From NCBI RefSeq assembly GCF_009735625.1, contig NZ_CP046244.1, positions 1,674,001 to 1,738,000 of the forward strand: a stretch of 64,000 nt of DNA, written 5' to 3'. This document shows, piece by piece, positions 1 to 6,812 of this stretch. The DNA comes from Moorella glycerini. Lineage in GTDB: Bacteria > Bacillota > DSM-521 > Neomoorellales > Neomoorellaceae. Made by a program: the position numbers and the translations under genes. Position 1 is the stretch's first letter, and every line of letters begins with the position of its first letter. The notes beneath the pieces were generated by a model. The model had not been told where the DNA came from. It did not search any database and saw only the letters and a program-made list of their open reading frames with translations.

Positions 1-1
1 T

Positions 2-454
2 ATAAAAGCCCTGGAGTTGACCGACGAGGAAATCGACAATCTTCTGGAGAACCAATATGGTAAAAAATATACTTTTTCGGTGCTGGCCCTATTGTATCCC
101 AGCCTGAATTACCGCTACAGCTTCCATCAGGACCACATTCATCCCCGCAGTCTCTGTTCCAACCGCGATAAACTGAGAAGGGCCGGGATACCCGATAACG
201 AAATAGATTTCATCCTGCAGAACTACAACAAAATACCCAACCTGCAGCTTTTAGAAGGGGCTGAGAACATTAGTAAAAAAGACCGGCCCTTTGCGGAATG
301 GCTGGAGAAGACTTACCCGGATGCAGTCGCCCGGGAACAGTTTAAAGAGAGGCACTTCCTGACCGGTCTAGACCTTTCCTTGAATAACTTTAGAAGTTTT
401 TACGAAAACCGTAAAAAGGCCCTCAAGAATGCCTTGAAGCAGATGGTGTTATGA
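2..454 (+). CDS. C-terminal part of GmrSD/DUF262-type protein with DUF1524 HNH-like nuclease domain (5' end outside window)
   Basis: The reading frame is open to the left window edge, so only the last ~150 residues are present. They contain QDHIHPRS, which fits the HxxP-type catalytic core of DUF1524, the nuclease half of GmrSD-like type IV restriction enzymes. It is followed by the helical tail usual in DUF262/DUF1524 proteins (NYNKIPNLQLLEG). An internal TTG at 17 is probably not the start, because coding continues upstream. In this family the protein cuts modified foreign DNA, so a defence role is likely. The N-terminal DUF262 ParB-like domain cannot be seen. The family call rests on motif recognition only. 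Confidence 0.7.
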   Translation: MKALELTDEEIDNLLENQYGKKYTFSVLALLYPSLNYRYSFHQDHIHPRSLCSNRDKLRRAGIPDNEIDFILQNYNKIPNLQLLEGAENISKKDRPFAEWLEKTYPDAVAREQFKERHFLTGLDLSLNNFRSFYENRKKALKNALKQMVL

Positions 455-537
455 TGATTGAAATCCTTCCCTTGTTCCTGCGGAAATCTAATTCCAAAGC
501 CTCATGACATCCCCCCACTTTATGGTTACGCTGGAAC

Positions 538-578
538 CAAAGACCGGCTGAGGTTGATTAACCTGGCCGGTCTTTTAC
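538..578. terminator. Hairpin between converging nuclease gene and yvrJ
   Basis: An inverted repeat pairs AAAGACCGGC near 539 with GCCGGTCTTT near 566-576. The plus-strand arm runs into a T-rich tail. It lies between a plus-strand gene ending at 454 and a minus-strand gene ending at 575, so it can serve both. It overlaps the yvrJ stop codon. Confidence 0.55.
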
Positions 579-685
579 ATTTTCAGGCGGTGCCGTTCTA
601 TCACCGGCTCCAGCCGTACCAGGACGTAGATGACGATGACCATCGGGAAGCCGTAGTTGGCCGCCAGCTTCAGCATTTTCTCAAT
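575..685 (-). CDS. yvrJ: YvrJ family small membrane protein
   Basis: This short minus-strand gene encodes about 36 residues including LAANYGFPMVIVIYVLVRLE. That matches the YvrJ family signature: a short N-terminus, the GFP motif, then one hydrophobic segment ending in VRLE. The family has no established function. In related clostridia it is common beside DUF1659/DUF2922 genes and cell-wall amidases, as here. A GGGGGG ribosome-binding stretch (about 695-700) sits 9 nt before an ATT codon at 685. The first ATG is at 676, at poor spacing, so the exact start is uncertain. Confidence 0.65.
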   Translation of the reverse strand: MEKMLKLAANYGFPMVIVIYVLVRLEPVIERHRLKM

Positions 686-702
686 CGCGATCACCCCCCT
701 CG

Positions 703-729
703 GTTTAAAAAAGAGGGGCGAGCCCCTCT
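703..729 (-). terminator. Rho-independent terminator on the minus strand
   Basis: An 8-bp stem (AGAGGGGC with GCCCCTCT, 712-729) with a 2-nt spacer is followed on the minus strand by a run of six T residues. It lies directly downstream of the stop codon of the DUF2922-like remnant and upstream of yvrJ. Confidence 0.75.
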
Positions 730-794
730 CTACGCGGCGATAATGTCCGTGACATTCCTGGTAACGATGCGGGCCCCGGCGATGGCCGTCGGTG
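730..794 (-). pseudogene. 3' remnant of a DUF2922 family gene
   Basis: The minus strand, ending at a TAG at 730-732, reads AIAGARIVTRNVTDIIAA. That is the typical C-terminus of DUF2922 proteins, which end in a GARIV-x-R-x-V-T pattern. The frame loses resemblance near 790-800, where the plus-strand amidase sequence begins. Only about 20 codons survive, with no start codon or ribosome-binding site. Its position beside yvrJ fits the common DUF1659-DUF2922-YvrJ neighbourhood. The upstream part was probably lost in the rearrangement that joined it to the amidase. Confidence 0.5.
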
Positions 795-1466
795 CGGCGC
801 TACCATCTCTCCCTGGGCTGGCGGGATGTGGGCTACAACTACATAATCGAGGGGGACGGCCGGGTGGTTGCGGGCCGGAGCCTGGACGTACCCGGCGCCC
901 ACTGCCGGGACGCCGGGATGAACTTCAAGTCCGCCGGGGTGGCCGTCATCGGCAATCTCATGGACCACCCGCCCACCCTGGAGCAGCGGCGGGCCCTCAT
1001 CAGGCTGGTGCGGGACCTCTGCCGGCGCTACAACGTCCCGCCGGAGCGGGTTTTGGGCCACCGGGAGGTACCGGGCGCGGCCACAGTCTGCCCGGTGCGG
1101 TTTATGGACATGGGGCGGGTGAGGCGGGAAGTTGTAGTACCGGGTGAAACCAGTATTTCCGCTTCCGGTCAGGTAATCGCACACGAGGAAACGGTGGACT
1201 GGGGTGGCCCCGCTAATGTCACGGTCGGTGAAGCAGTCGCGCCCGGGGAAGCGATAGCCGGGGGTGTTACCGTTGATGTTGCGACTGAAGATGGGTTCGG
1301 AAGTGGGGAAGCATCCCAAGGCGGGCCCGCTGATGTCACGGGTGCCGGCGTCGGTGCCTGGACCAGGGAAGCGGCCCACGGCAGACCCGCTGACGACACG
1401 GCAGGCGCAGGGGACGAAAATAGTGATGCAGGTCCCGGCGAAGCAGGAGAAAACGCCGGGATGTAG
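792..1466 (+). pseudogene. 5'-truncated N-acetylmuramoyl-L-alanine amidase (Amidase_2/PGRP fold) with repetitive tail
   Basis: The first ~110 residues match the C-terminal half of Amidase_2 peptidoglycan hydrolases: RRYHLSLGWRDVGYNYII, then GHREVPGAATVCPVRFMD. The second segment carries the zinc-binding His and Cys. The first zinc His, normally in an IVIHHS-type strand before RRYHL, is absent, and the frame is closed by a stop at 762. The apparent GTG start at 792 has no ribosome-binding site. After residue ~115 the protein becomes a Gly/Ala/Glu-rich tail of 20-residue units. Without the first zinc ligand, activity is unlikely. The family is often prophage-linked or sporulation-linked. Confidence 0.7.
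1127..1440 (+). repeat. Degenerate 60-nt tandem repeat in the amidase tail
   Basis: The GGGAA-like phase marker recurs at about 1126, 1186, 1246, 1306 and 1366. That is an exact 60-nt period, equal to 20 codons. Units share a GGCCCGCTGATGTCACGG-like core, clearest near 1203, 1321 and 1381. The last unit is about 12 nt longer. Because the period is a multiple of three, the reading frame is kept on both strands, which explains long shadow frames here. Confidence 0.75.
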
Positions 1467-1588
1467 CGCGGAGAGCAGGCAGGGAAGGAGACGGCGGCCC
1501 CGGCCGCTCCCGTAATTGTAGTAGGGCATGACGCCGTTTTTGGGCTGCGGGCGCTTACGGCCTTCCGGCTGTCAGCCGTCGGCCGGTT

Positions 1589-1644
1589 CCCACCACGTGC
1601 CCTGGGGCGAGGCTGAGACCACAACCCTCCAGGCACGTGGTGGG
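1589..1644. repeat. Long near-perfect inverted repeat
   Basis: CCCACCACGTGCCCTGG at 1589-1605 pairs with CCAGGCACGTGGTGGG at 1629-1644, with one extra C in the left arm and a ~23-nt spacer. No T-run follows, so it is not an obvious terminator. The 1467-1740 stretch otherwise shows no supportable gene. A weak promoter-like TATAAT occurs near 1694. Confidence 0.6.
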
Positions 1645-1786
1645 TATGGTTGCAGGTTTAAGCGACGAACGCGGTGGATAATAATTCCAGGATATAATGA
1701 AACTGTGGTATACTTAAATCAGTGGAATTGCTGGAAAGAGAATGAGGGACGAAACTGACAGCGCTATTTTAGCAGGGGGGCTAAAT

Positions 1787-2170
1787 ATGGGTACCCAACC
1801 TGACGATCTGGCTGCTTATTACGCCAGGAAATATCCTTTAACTTATACCGATGATTCTTCGCAAACCGACCCATTCCTAACCGAGCGTTATAAGGAAGCC
1901 TGGCAAGTTGCTGCCAGAGCTGCTACTATCTTAAAAGAGAGATATGGTGCCCGAAAAGTGGTAGCCTTCGGCTCCCTTGTTGACCGTTCCTGCTTTACGC
2001 GCTGGTCCGATGTTGACCTGGCGGCGTGGGGCATCCCGGACGACCGGTTTTACGCCGCAGTAGGGGCGGTGACGGGTCTAAGTGAAAAGTTTAAAGTTGA
2101 CCTGGTTGATCCGGAAGCATGCCGGGAATCTTTACGCAGGGCCATCGAAAGCGAAGGGGTCGAATTGTGA
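1787..2170 (+). CDS. Nucleotidyltransferase-domain protein (MNT/pol-beta superfamily)
   Basis: The protein has the minimal nucleotidyltransferase signature: FGSLVDRSCFTRWSDVDLAAWG has the G-S-x(n)-S-D-x-D-L metal-binding Asp pair, and FKVDLVDPE supplies the third acidic strand. ATG at 1787 is preferred over the upstream in-frame ATG at 1742 because AGGGGGG lies 6 nt before it. At 127 residues it is slightly longer than many MNT antitoxins. Such proteins often pair with a HEPN protein. No intact HEPN gene follows, only a short frame ending near 2222. The substrate is unknown. Confidence 0.7.
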   Translation: MGTQPDDLAAYYARKYPLTYTDDSSQTDPFLTERYKEAWQVAARAATILKERYGARKVVAFGSLVDRSCFTRWSDVDLAAWGIPDDRFYAAVGAVTGLSEKFKVDLVDPEACRESLRRAIESEGVEL

Positions 2171-2275
2171 TTTTTATGCACTTGTTCGCGTTTTTAAAGA
2201 GCTATGACAGGTGGCTGTATTAGGAAGGAAACGTGATATATTAAACTAAAGTAACGTATCAGGGGGGAAGTACCA

Positions 2276-2500
2276 GTGGGCCTCGAGCAAAGGTTTAATG
2301 AGCTGGAAACAAGGGTAAATAACCTGGAAAGAAAATTTAATACCGAAATGGAAGTAGATCTCTTAAGAAAAGAATTATCTCAACCTGTAGATAGAAGTGC
2401 AGAGGATATAGAGCAGGCCTTAAAAATAATAGGTATGGGTGAAGGCCCGCGGAATATGGCGAAAAACTTGCGCCGTTATCTCTATGAGGGGAAACAATGA
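2276..2500 (+). CDS. Small coiled-coil protein, probable antitoxin partner of the adjacent PIN remnant
   Basis: This 74-residue protein starts with GTG behind AGGGGGGAAG. It begins with a heptad-like coiled coil (LEQRFNELETRVNNLERKF) and ends in a basic segment. Its stop overlaps the ATG of the PIN-domain fragment at 2497, the overlap typical of type II toxin-antitoxin operons. I do not recognise the family. The antitoxin role is inferred only from position and size. Confidence 0.55.
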   Translation: MGLEQRFNELETRVNNLERKFNTEMEVDLLRKELSQPVDRSAEDIEQALKIIGMGEGPRNMAKNLRRYLYEGKQ

Positions 2501-2598
2501 ATAGGGCCGTTTTTGTTGATGCCTCGGCTTGGATTAGCTCCACCAGAAAAGGAAAGATGCCGCATAAGGAAGCGCATTTTTTTACCACAGGAGAATAG
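2497..2598 (+). pseudogene. Truncated VapC-type PIN-domain toxin
   Basis: The 33-codon frame begins MNRAVFVDASAWIS and continues with K-x(4)-HKEAHFF. This is the N-terminus of a PIN nuclease: the first catalytic Asp, then the conserved helix with H-x-EA. A stop follows at 2596, and the rest of the ~130-residue domain, including the other acidic residues, is absent. SfsA begins 28 nt later, so a deletion probably joined the two. The toxin cannot be active as it stands. Confidence 0.7.
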
Positions 2599-2626
2599 CG
2601 GTATAGGTTCCGGGAGGAAGGATTTT

Positions 2627-3361
2627 ATGGTCAAGTTGCCTGAAAATCTGATCAAGGCTCGTTTCCTGATCCGGCCCAACCGCTTTACCGTGATAGCGGA
2701 AAAGGCCGGGCAACAGGTAAAGGCTTTCCTGGCCGACCCGGGGCGGCTGGCAGAATTGCTGTTGCCCGGAACCGAGCTTTACCTGGCCCCGGCGCAAGCC
2801 GGGGTAAAGCGGAAAACTGTCTACGACGTGGTCTTGTTACACCGGGACGGCACCTTTATTTCCCTGGACAGCCACCTGCCCAACCGCCTTTTTGCCGCTG
2901 CCTTCCACACCGGCGGGCTGGAGGCATTTCAGGGCTACCGGCAGCTTACGGCAGAAGTCCGCGCCGGCTCCAGCCGCCTGGATTTTTTATTGACGGTGGG
3001 AGGGGAGAAGGAGGCGGGACTACACGTAGAAGGGCTACCACCGTGTTATGTGGAGGTCAAGTCGGTGACCCTGGTAAACAGCGAAAAGGTGGCCCTTTTT
3101 CCCGATGCCCCCACCAGCCGCGGCAGCCGCCACCTGCAAGAGCTGATGGCTTTACGGTACAGGGGCTGCCGGGCGGCGGTGGTATTTATAATCCAGCGGG
3201 AAGATACCTCGAGCTTTGCCCCCAACGAAGCCACCGATCCCCTTTTTGCCTGGACTTTGCGAGAAACGGTCGCTGCCGGCGTCGAAGTTTATGCCTACCG
3301 CTGCCGCATCAGTCCGGTGGCGGCCTGCCTCAGCGACCCCGTACCTGTAAAGCTAACCTGA
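2627..3361 (+). CDS. sfsA: SfsA family protein (sugar fermentation stimulation protein)
   Basis: At 244 residues the length is normal for SfsA. Recognisable blocks are the N-terminal OB-like segment (RFLIRPNRFTVIA and FLADPGRLAELL) and the nuclease-like core (YVEVKSVTLV, FPDAPTSRGSRHLQEL). In that core, E-x-K resembles a PD-(D/E)XK site. ATG at 2627 has GGGAGGAAGG at good spacing, and the longer frame upstream overlaps the PIN fragment. SfsA binds DNA in enterobacteria, but its clostridial role is not established. Confidence 0.9.
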   Translation: MVKLPENLIKARFLIRPNRFTVIAEKAGQQVKAFLADPGRLAELLLPGTELYLAPAQAGVKRKTVYDVVLLHRDGTFISLDSHLPNRLFAAAFHTGGLEAFQGYRQLTAEVRAGSSRLDFLLTVGGEKEAGLHVEGLPPCYVEVKSVTLVNSEKVALFPDAPTSRGSRHLQELMALRYRGCRAAVVFIIQREDTSSFAPNEATDPLFAWTLRETVAAGVEVYAYRCRISPVAACLSDPVPVKLT

Positions 3362-3440
3362 GCGACCTTTGCTGCAGCCTGCGCCTGGATTAATGTACGA
3401 CAATGATAAGTATTTACTGGTAAAAATATCCCCGTTGAGG

Positions 3441-3473
3441 GCAGGAAATTTGCGGTTTACGTCGAATAACTAC
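3441..3473 (+). repeat. AGGAA...GTCGAAT interspersed element, copy 1
   Basis: AGGAA, a 13-nt spacer and GTCGAATAACTA lie about 20 nt upstream of the gene at 3491. Two further copies occur near 60245 and 61822, each also shortly upstream of a plus-strand gene. Function is unknown. Confidence 0.45.
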
Positions 3474-3490
3474 CACCAGGTGAAGAGAAA

Positions 3491-3970
3491 ATGAAAATTC
3501 CTTTTATAGCCTGGCTGTTGCAGGGGTTACCTGAGGCTATTGGCATTGCCGCCGTTATGTATGCAGTGGCAGGCTATGGTCTCCCCTGGCGCTCCATCTT
3601 GCCTACCGGTTTGATTTTTGGGGTCTTTTTTTACCTGATACGGTGGCTGCCTATCGCTTTTGGCATTAATACTCTCTTTAACTTCTTGTTTACTATCCTG
3701 GTATTTAAAAAAGTTACCTCCTGCAATTTAGCCGTGGCCATAAGAAGTGGAATAACAGCACTAGTAACTGTTGTTGCAGGAGAAATTTTATTCGTGCAGT
3801 TTGTTATTTTCGCTTCGGGTTTTAAATTGGAAGACATTTATAGCCATATCTGGATGCGCGTATTGGCGGGGTGGCCGAATGTAGTACTGCTTTTGCTGGT
3901 GGCAGTAGTTTCTAACAAGATTTTTAACAGGAGAATGGGTAAAGGGGCTGGACAGGCAGGTGAGTATTAA
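3491..3970 (+). CDS. Hypothetical multi-pass membrane protein of the agr-like operon
   Basis: This 159-residue protein has about four hydrophobic segments and no catalytic motif that I can identify. It has a good ribosome-binding site (AGGTGAAGAG). The next gene, agrB-like, starts inside its 3' end at 3960, so the two are translationally coupled. Similar small membrane proteins often precede AgrB in Moorella-type clostridia. A role in peptide export or sensing is possible but is inferred only from linkage. Confidence 0.65.
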   Translation: MKIPFIAWLLQGLPEAIGIAAVMYAVAGYGLPWRSILPTGLIFGVFFYLIRWLPIAFGINTLFNFLFTILVFKKVTSCNLAVAIRSGITALVTVVAGEILFVQFVIFASGFKLEDIYSHIWMRVLAGWPNVVLLLLVAVVSNKIFNRRMGKGAGQAGEY

Positions 3971-4568
3971 TAAGGCGTCAGGGAGCCTGGCCCGCTATCT
4001 GGTTGCTGAGCTAAAAACTACCGGGGTGCAGGAAGAAGTTCTGGCCTACGGGCTGGAGCTGCTCTTTTTAGGAGCGATCGGCTTAATAGCTGTCGCCCTG
4101 GGGGGCTTCCTGGTAGGGGCCCCTTCGGAAACCCTGTTTGCTTTGTTGTGTGCCACCCTGTTAAGGCTCCCCGGAGGAGGAATGCATTTAAGCTCGCCAG
4201 GTAAATGTTTATCTTTTACAGCGCTAATTTTTAGTATCATGGGCTTCCTGGCTCGCCGGCTGGGCGGATATTTATTTGTGCAGCAGCATATAACCTGGGT
4301 AGTTTTGGGCAGCGGCCTTTTAAGTTTGGCCATCAGCGCCTGGCTGGCCCCGGTAACAAGCCCGGCCAAACCGATAAATTCCCCTGTTTTACGGCGCAAG
4401 CTCCACCGGGTGGCCGTTGGCATTGCGGTAGTAGTGCCGGTAATTTTGTTTTTCATGCGCGGGCGGTGGCCCTCCCTGGCCCTGGCCGGGGCTGCCGGCC
4501 TGGCCTGGCAGGGTGCCATTATTTATCTTGCCAGCGTAAGCCAGAATAAGGAGGTGAAACCGGGATGA
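3960..4568 (+). CDS. agrB: AgrB family peptide-processing membrane endopeptidase
   Basis: AgrB cleaves and cyclises a propeptide to make a thiolactone autoinducer. This 202-residue protein has the expected layout of several membrane helices. It also has the catalytic His-Cys pair in RLPGGGMHLSSPGKC, matching the GGxHA...C block of AgrB. GTG at 3960 overlaps the upstream gene, and the stop (TGA at 4566-4568) overlaps the ATG of the propeptide gene, as expected for an enzyme-substrate pair. No AgrC kinase or AgrA regulator is adjacent. Confidence 0.85.
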   Translation: MSINKASGSLARYLVAELKTTGVQEEVLAYGLELLFLGAIGLIAVALGGFLVGAPSETLFALLCATLLRLPGGGMHLSSPGKCLSFTALIFSIMGFLARRLGGYLFVQQHITWVVLGSGLLSLAISAWLAPVTSPAKPINSPVLRRKLHRVAVGIAVVVPVILFFMRGRWPSLALAGAAGLAWQGAIIYLASVSQNKEVKPG

Positions 4569-4696
4569 AGCGCCTGGCGGTGGTCTTCCTGGCGGCAGTT
4601 GCTTTTATGGCTACATTCCTGGCCTATGTAAATGCTGCCTCAGCTTGTTATTTTGGATTTTACGAGCCTGAAGTTCCTCAAAGTTTAAGAAAGTAA
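4565..4696 (+). CDS. agrD: AgrD-like cyclic lactone autoinducer propeptide
   Basis: This 43-codon gene is ATGA-coupled to agrB. Its product has a hydrophobic leader of about 24 residues, then SACYFGFYEPEVPQSLRK. The Cys that would form the thiolactone is followed by the acidic, proline-containing C-terminal tail typical of AgrD recognition (YEPEVP). The mature ring is likely Cys plus the following few residues, such as CYFGF, but the cleavage sites cannot be fixed from sequence. A strong terminator follows at 4713. Confidence 0.85.
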   Translation: MKRLAVVFLAAVAFMATFLAYVNAASACYFGFYEPEVPQSLRK

Positions 4697-4712
4697 ACTC
4701 GGGATTAAAAAC

Positions 4713-4748
4713 TTAGAGAGGTGGGGTTCACCTCTCTAAAATTTATAG
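4713..4748 (+). terminator. Terminator of the agr-like operon
   Basis: TTAGAGAGGTG (4713-4723) pairs with CACCTCTCTAA (4729-4739) around a 5-nt loop, followed by an A/T-rich tail. It separates agrD from the GGDEF/HD-GYP gene. Confidence 0.75.
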
Positions 4749-4760
4749 GGAAGGTTTAGC

Positions 4761-6440
4761 ATGAAATGGAAGGAAGCGCGGAGCCGGAAGATAGCTGAAT
4801 ATGTCTTGTTTTTTTACTTGTGCGCTTTGACCGTAATGGGTATAGCTTTATTAAGTGCTATGGGCCTTCCTTTTAGTCCTATGGCGATGTATAACTATTA
4901 TCAACTCGGTATTGCTTTGGGTGCGTTTGCTTTAGCAGGAATAATTTATCTTACAAAAGATTATGTAACAGTTCTTACTTCAAGCGAACCATCACGCCCC
5001 ATTAGTTTGCTAATTAGCTTTCTTATCTGGGCCTTTACCATAGCTATCGTCTTTATTGCAGACTTCCATGGTAGTTCCTTTAAAGTCCTTTACTTTGTGC
5101 CGGTGATCTATGCAGCTATAAATCACGGGCAAAAATATGGCCTTATATTTTCTTGTTTATGTGTCATCCCTCTCATTATCAATGACTTGTTACATTATTC
5201 TCCTGACGGGGTCAATAAAGCTTTAGAAGCCGATCTGGTCCTCGGCCTGATTATCTTTATGGCCGCCTGGCTGATCGGGGGATTCCTGGATATAGAAAGG
5301 GATACCATAAAGAAACTGGCAGAACTGGCTAATCGAGACGACCTGACAGGCTTGTGGAATAAACGTTATTTTTATCACGCCTTGGAAGACCTGTTTGCCC
5401 GGGCTAAAAAGGAAAATTTAAACCTCTCCCTGGTTCTTGCCGATGTTGACTACTTTAAAACGTACAACGACGCTTTGGGCCATCTTGAGGGAGATAAGGT
5501 TTTAAAAAAAATTGGGGAGATTATTGGCCATGCAGTTACATCAGAGGCTGTAGCTGCCCGTTATGGAGGCGAAGAGTTTGCTGTACTGTTACCCGGGTAC
5601 TCCAGCCAGCAGGCACTTACTGTTGCTGAACAGATTCGTAAAGAGGTCGAGAATTACTCTTTCTTTGGCCAAGAGTACCAACCGGCCCAGAAGATCACCC
5701 TGTCGCTGGGTATTGCTACTTACCCCGTTCATGCTAATACATCCATAGAACTTATTCGCCGGGCCGATGATGCCCTCTTCCGGGCCAAATCGGTACGTAA
5801 GAACAGGACGGAGATCTATTTTTCCGTTTTAGACGAGCTTTGCACCTCATATAACAGTCCGGGTGAGGACCTGCTCCATACGTTGAAGACCCTGCTCAGT
5901 GTCATCCAGGCCAAGGATCGCTATACCCGCGGGCATTCCGAACGGGTTACAGAGTATGCAGTAGTTGTGGGCGAATATCTCAATTTAGCCGGAGAAGAGT
6001 TAAATACCCTGAGACTCAGCGCTTTTCTCCATGATATCGGTAAGATAGAGATAGAACGTGAACTTTTAAACAACCCGCTTCCTTTAAACGAGGAAGAGCG
6101 TTTGCTTTTTCAGCAACACCCGGTCTGGGGGGCCGAAATAGTTCGTTCCGTACCCCTGCTGGGCAAATGCACTCCCATAATTCTTGCCCATCACGAGAAT
6201 TTTGACGGCTCGGGTTACCCTTCTGGACTGAAAGGTGAGGCTATACCCCTTGGTGCCAGGATTTTACGAGTGGTGGACAGCTTTGATGCCATGGCAACCA
6301 ATAGACCCTATCGGCGGGCTTTAACTGTCAGCCGTTGCCTGGAAGAACTCCGGCGAGGGGCCGGAACCCTATATGATCCAGAAATTGTTACGGCCTTTCT
6401 CAATGTTTCGGATCGCATTTTCCGCTTGCTGGCAAGTTAG
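4761..6440 (+). CDS. Membrane diguanylate cyclase / HD-GYP phosphodiesterase
   Basis: The 559-residue protein has five or six membrane helices (about 14-175). A GGDEF domain follows (about 186-350) with the active-site motif RYGGEEF at 267-273. The HD-GYP domain (about 375-550) has HDIGKIE at 424-430 and HHENFDGSGYP at 477-487. It could therefore both make and break c-di-GMP. The RxxD inhibitory site normally just before GGDEF is not present, so product feedback inhibition is not expected. It follows the agr terminator, so co-regulation with the peptide is only a proximity argument. Confidence 0.9.
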   Translation: MKWKEARSRKIAEYVLFFYLCALTVMGIALLSAMGLPFSPMAMYNYYQLGIALGAFALAGIIYLTKDYVTVLTSSEPSRPISLLISFLIWAFTIAIVFIADFHGSSFKVLYFVPVIYAAINHGQKYGLIFSCLCVIPLIINDLLHYSPDGVNKALEADLVLGLIIFMAAWLIGGFLDIERDTIKKLAELANRDDLTGLWNKRYFYHALEDLFARAKKENLNLSLVLADVDYFKTYNDALGHLEGDKVLKKIGEIIGHAVTSEAVAARYGGEEFAVLLPGYSSQQALTVAEQIRKEVENYSFFGQEYQPAQKITLSLGIATYPVHANTSIELIRRADDALFRAKSVRKNRTEIYFSVLDELCTSYNSPGEDLLHTLKTLLSVIQAKDRYTRGHSERVTEYAVVVGEYLNLAGEELNTLRLSAFLHDIGKIEIERELLNNPLPLNEEERLLFQQHPVWGAEIVRSVPLLGKCTPIILAHHENFDGSGYPSGLKGEAIPLGARILRVVDSFDAMATNRPYRRALTVSRCLEELRRGAGTLYDPEIVTAFLNVSDRIFRLLAS

Positions 6441-6555
6441 CGGGGAGTTGCTGAGTTAGGTTCAAGGCGCGGGGAGGATTCCATGGCCCTGGGAGCGAAA
6501 CTTAATTTAAACTGAAATGCGTTATATATAAAAACATTAGGAAGCAGGAACTGGT

Positions 6556-6780
6556 ATGGCTGTTTACCGGCTGGATACATGCGGGGAAATGTGCCCGATA
6601 CCGATTGTGCGCACAAAGGTCAAGCTCAAGCAGCTGGCCCGCGGCGATGTACTTATCGTTACCAGTGACCACAGTTGCACCAGCCAGTCCCTGGCCGAGA
6701 CGGTACAAAAAATGGGGTACCGCGTCGAGGTCAGGGGGGTAGCCCACGGCATCTGGGAAGTTGTAATTGAGAAGGGGTAA
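6556..6780 (+). CDS. tusA: TusA/SirA-like sulfur carrier protein
   Basis: This 74-residue protein has the family signature GEMCPIPIVRTK, with the sulfur-carrying Cys in CPxP near residue 13, and the usual C-terminal block VRGVAHGIWEVVIEKG. TusA-type proteins carry persulfide sulfur in the cytoplasm. The YeeE/YedE-type transporter at 7786 and the thiosulfate/polysulfide-reductase-like genes beyond it suggest a role in thiosulfate or sulfane-sulfur uptake. A divergent LysR gene lies between, so it is not in the same transcript as the transporter. Confidence 0.9.
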   Translation: MAVYRLDTCGEMCPIPIVRTKVKLKQLARGDVLIVTSDHSCTSQSLAETVQKMGYRVEVRGVAHGIWEVVIEKG

Positions 6781-6812
6781 GGTAGAGAGATAGAGGAGGG
6801 CCGCCTGCAGGC

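Noticed and set aside
705-1529. Long minus-strand open frame over the amidase
   Set aside because: It is a shadow of the plus-strand amidase and its 60-nt repeat, with no family match and no ribosome-binding site.
2168-2222. Tiny frame after the nucleotidyltransferase as a HEPN partner
   Set aside because: Only 18 codons, with no recognisable motif.
3361-3440. Gene in the gap after sfsA
   Set aside because: No start with a ribosome-binding site and no open frame of useful length.
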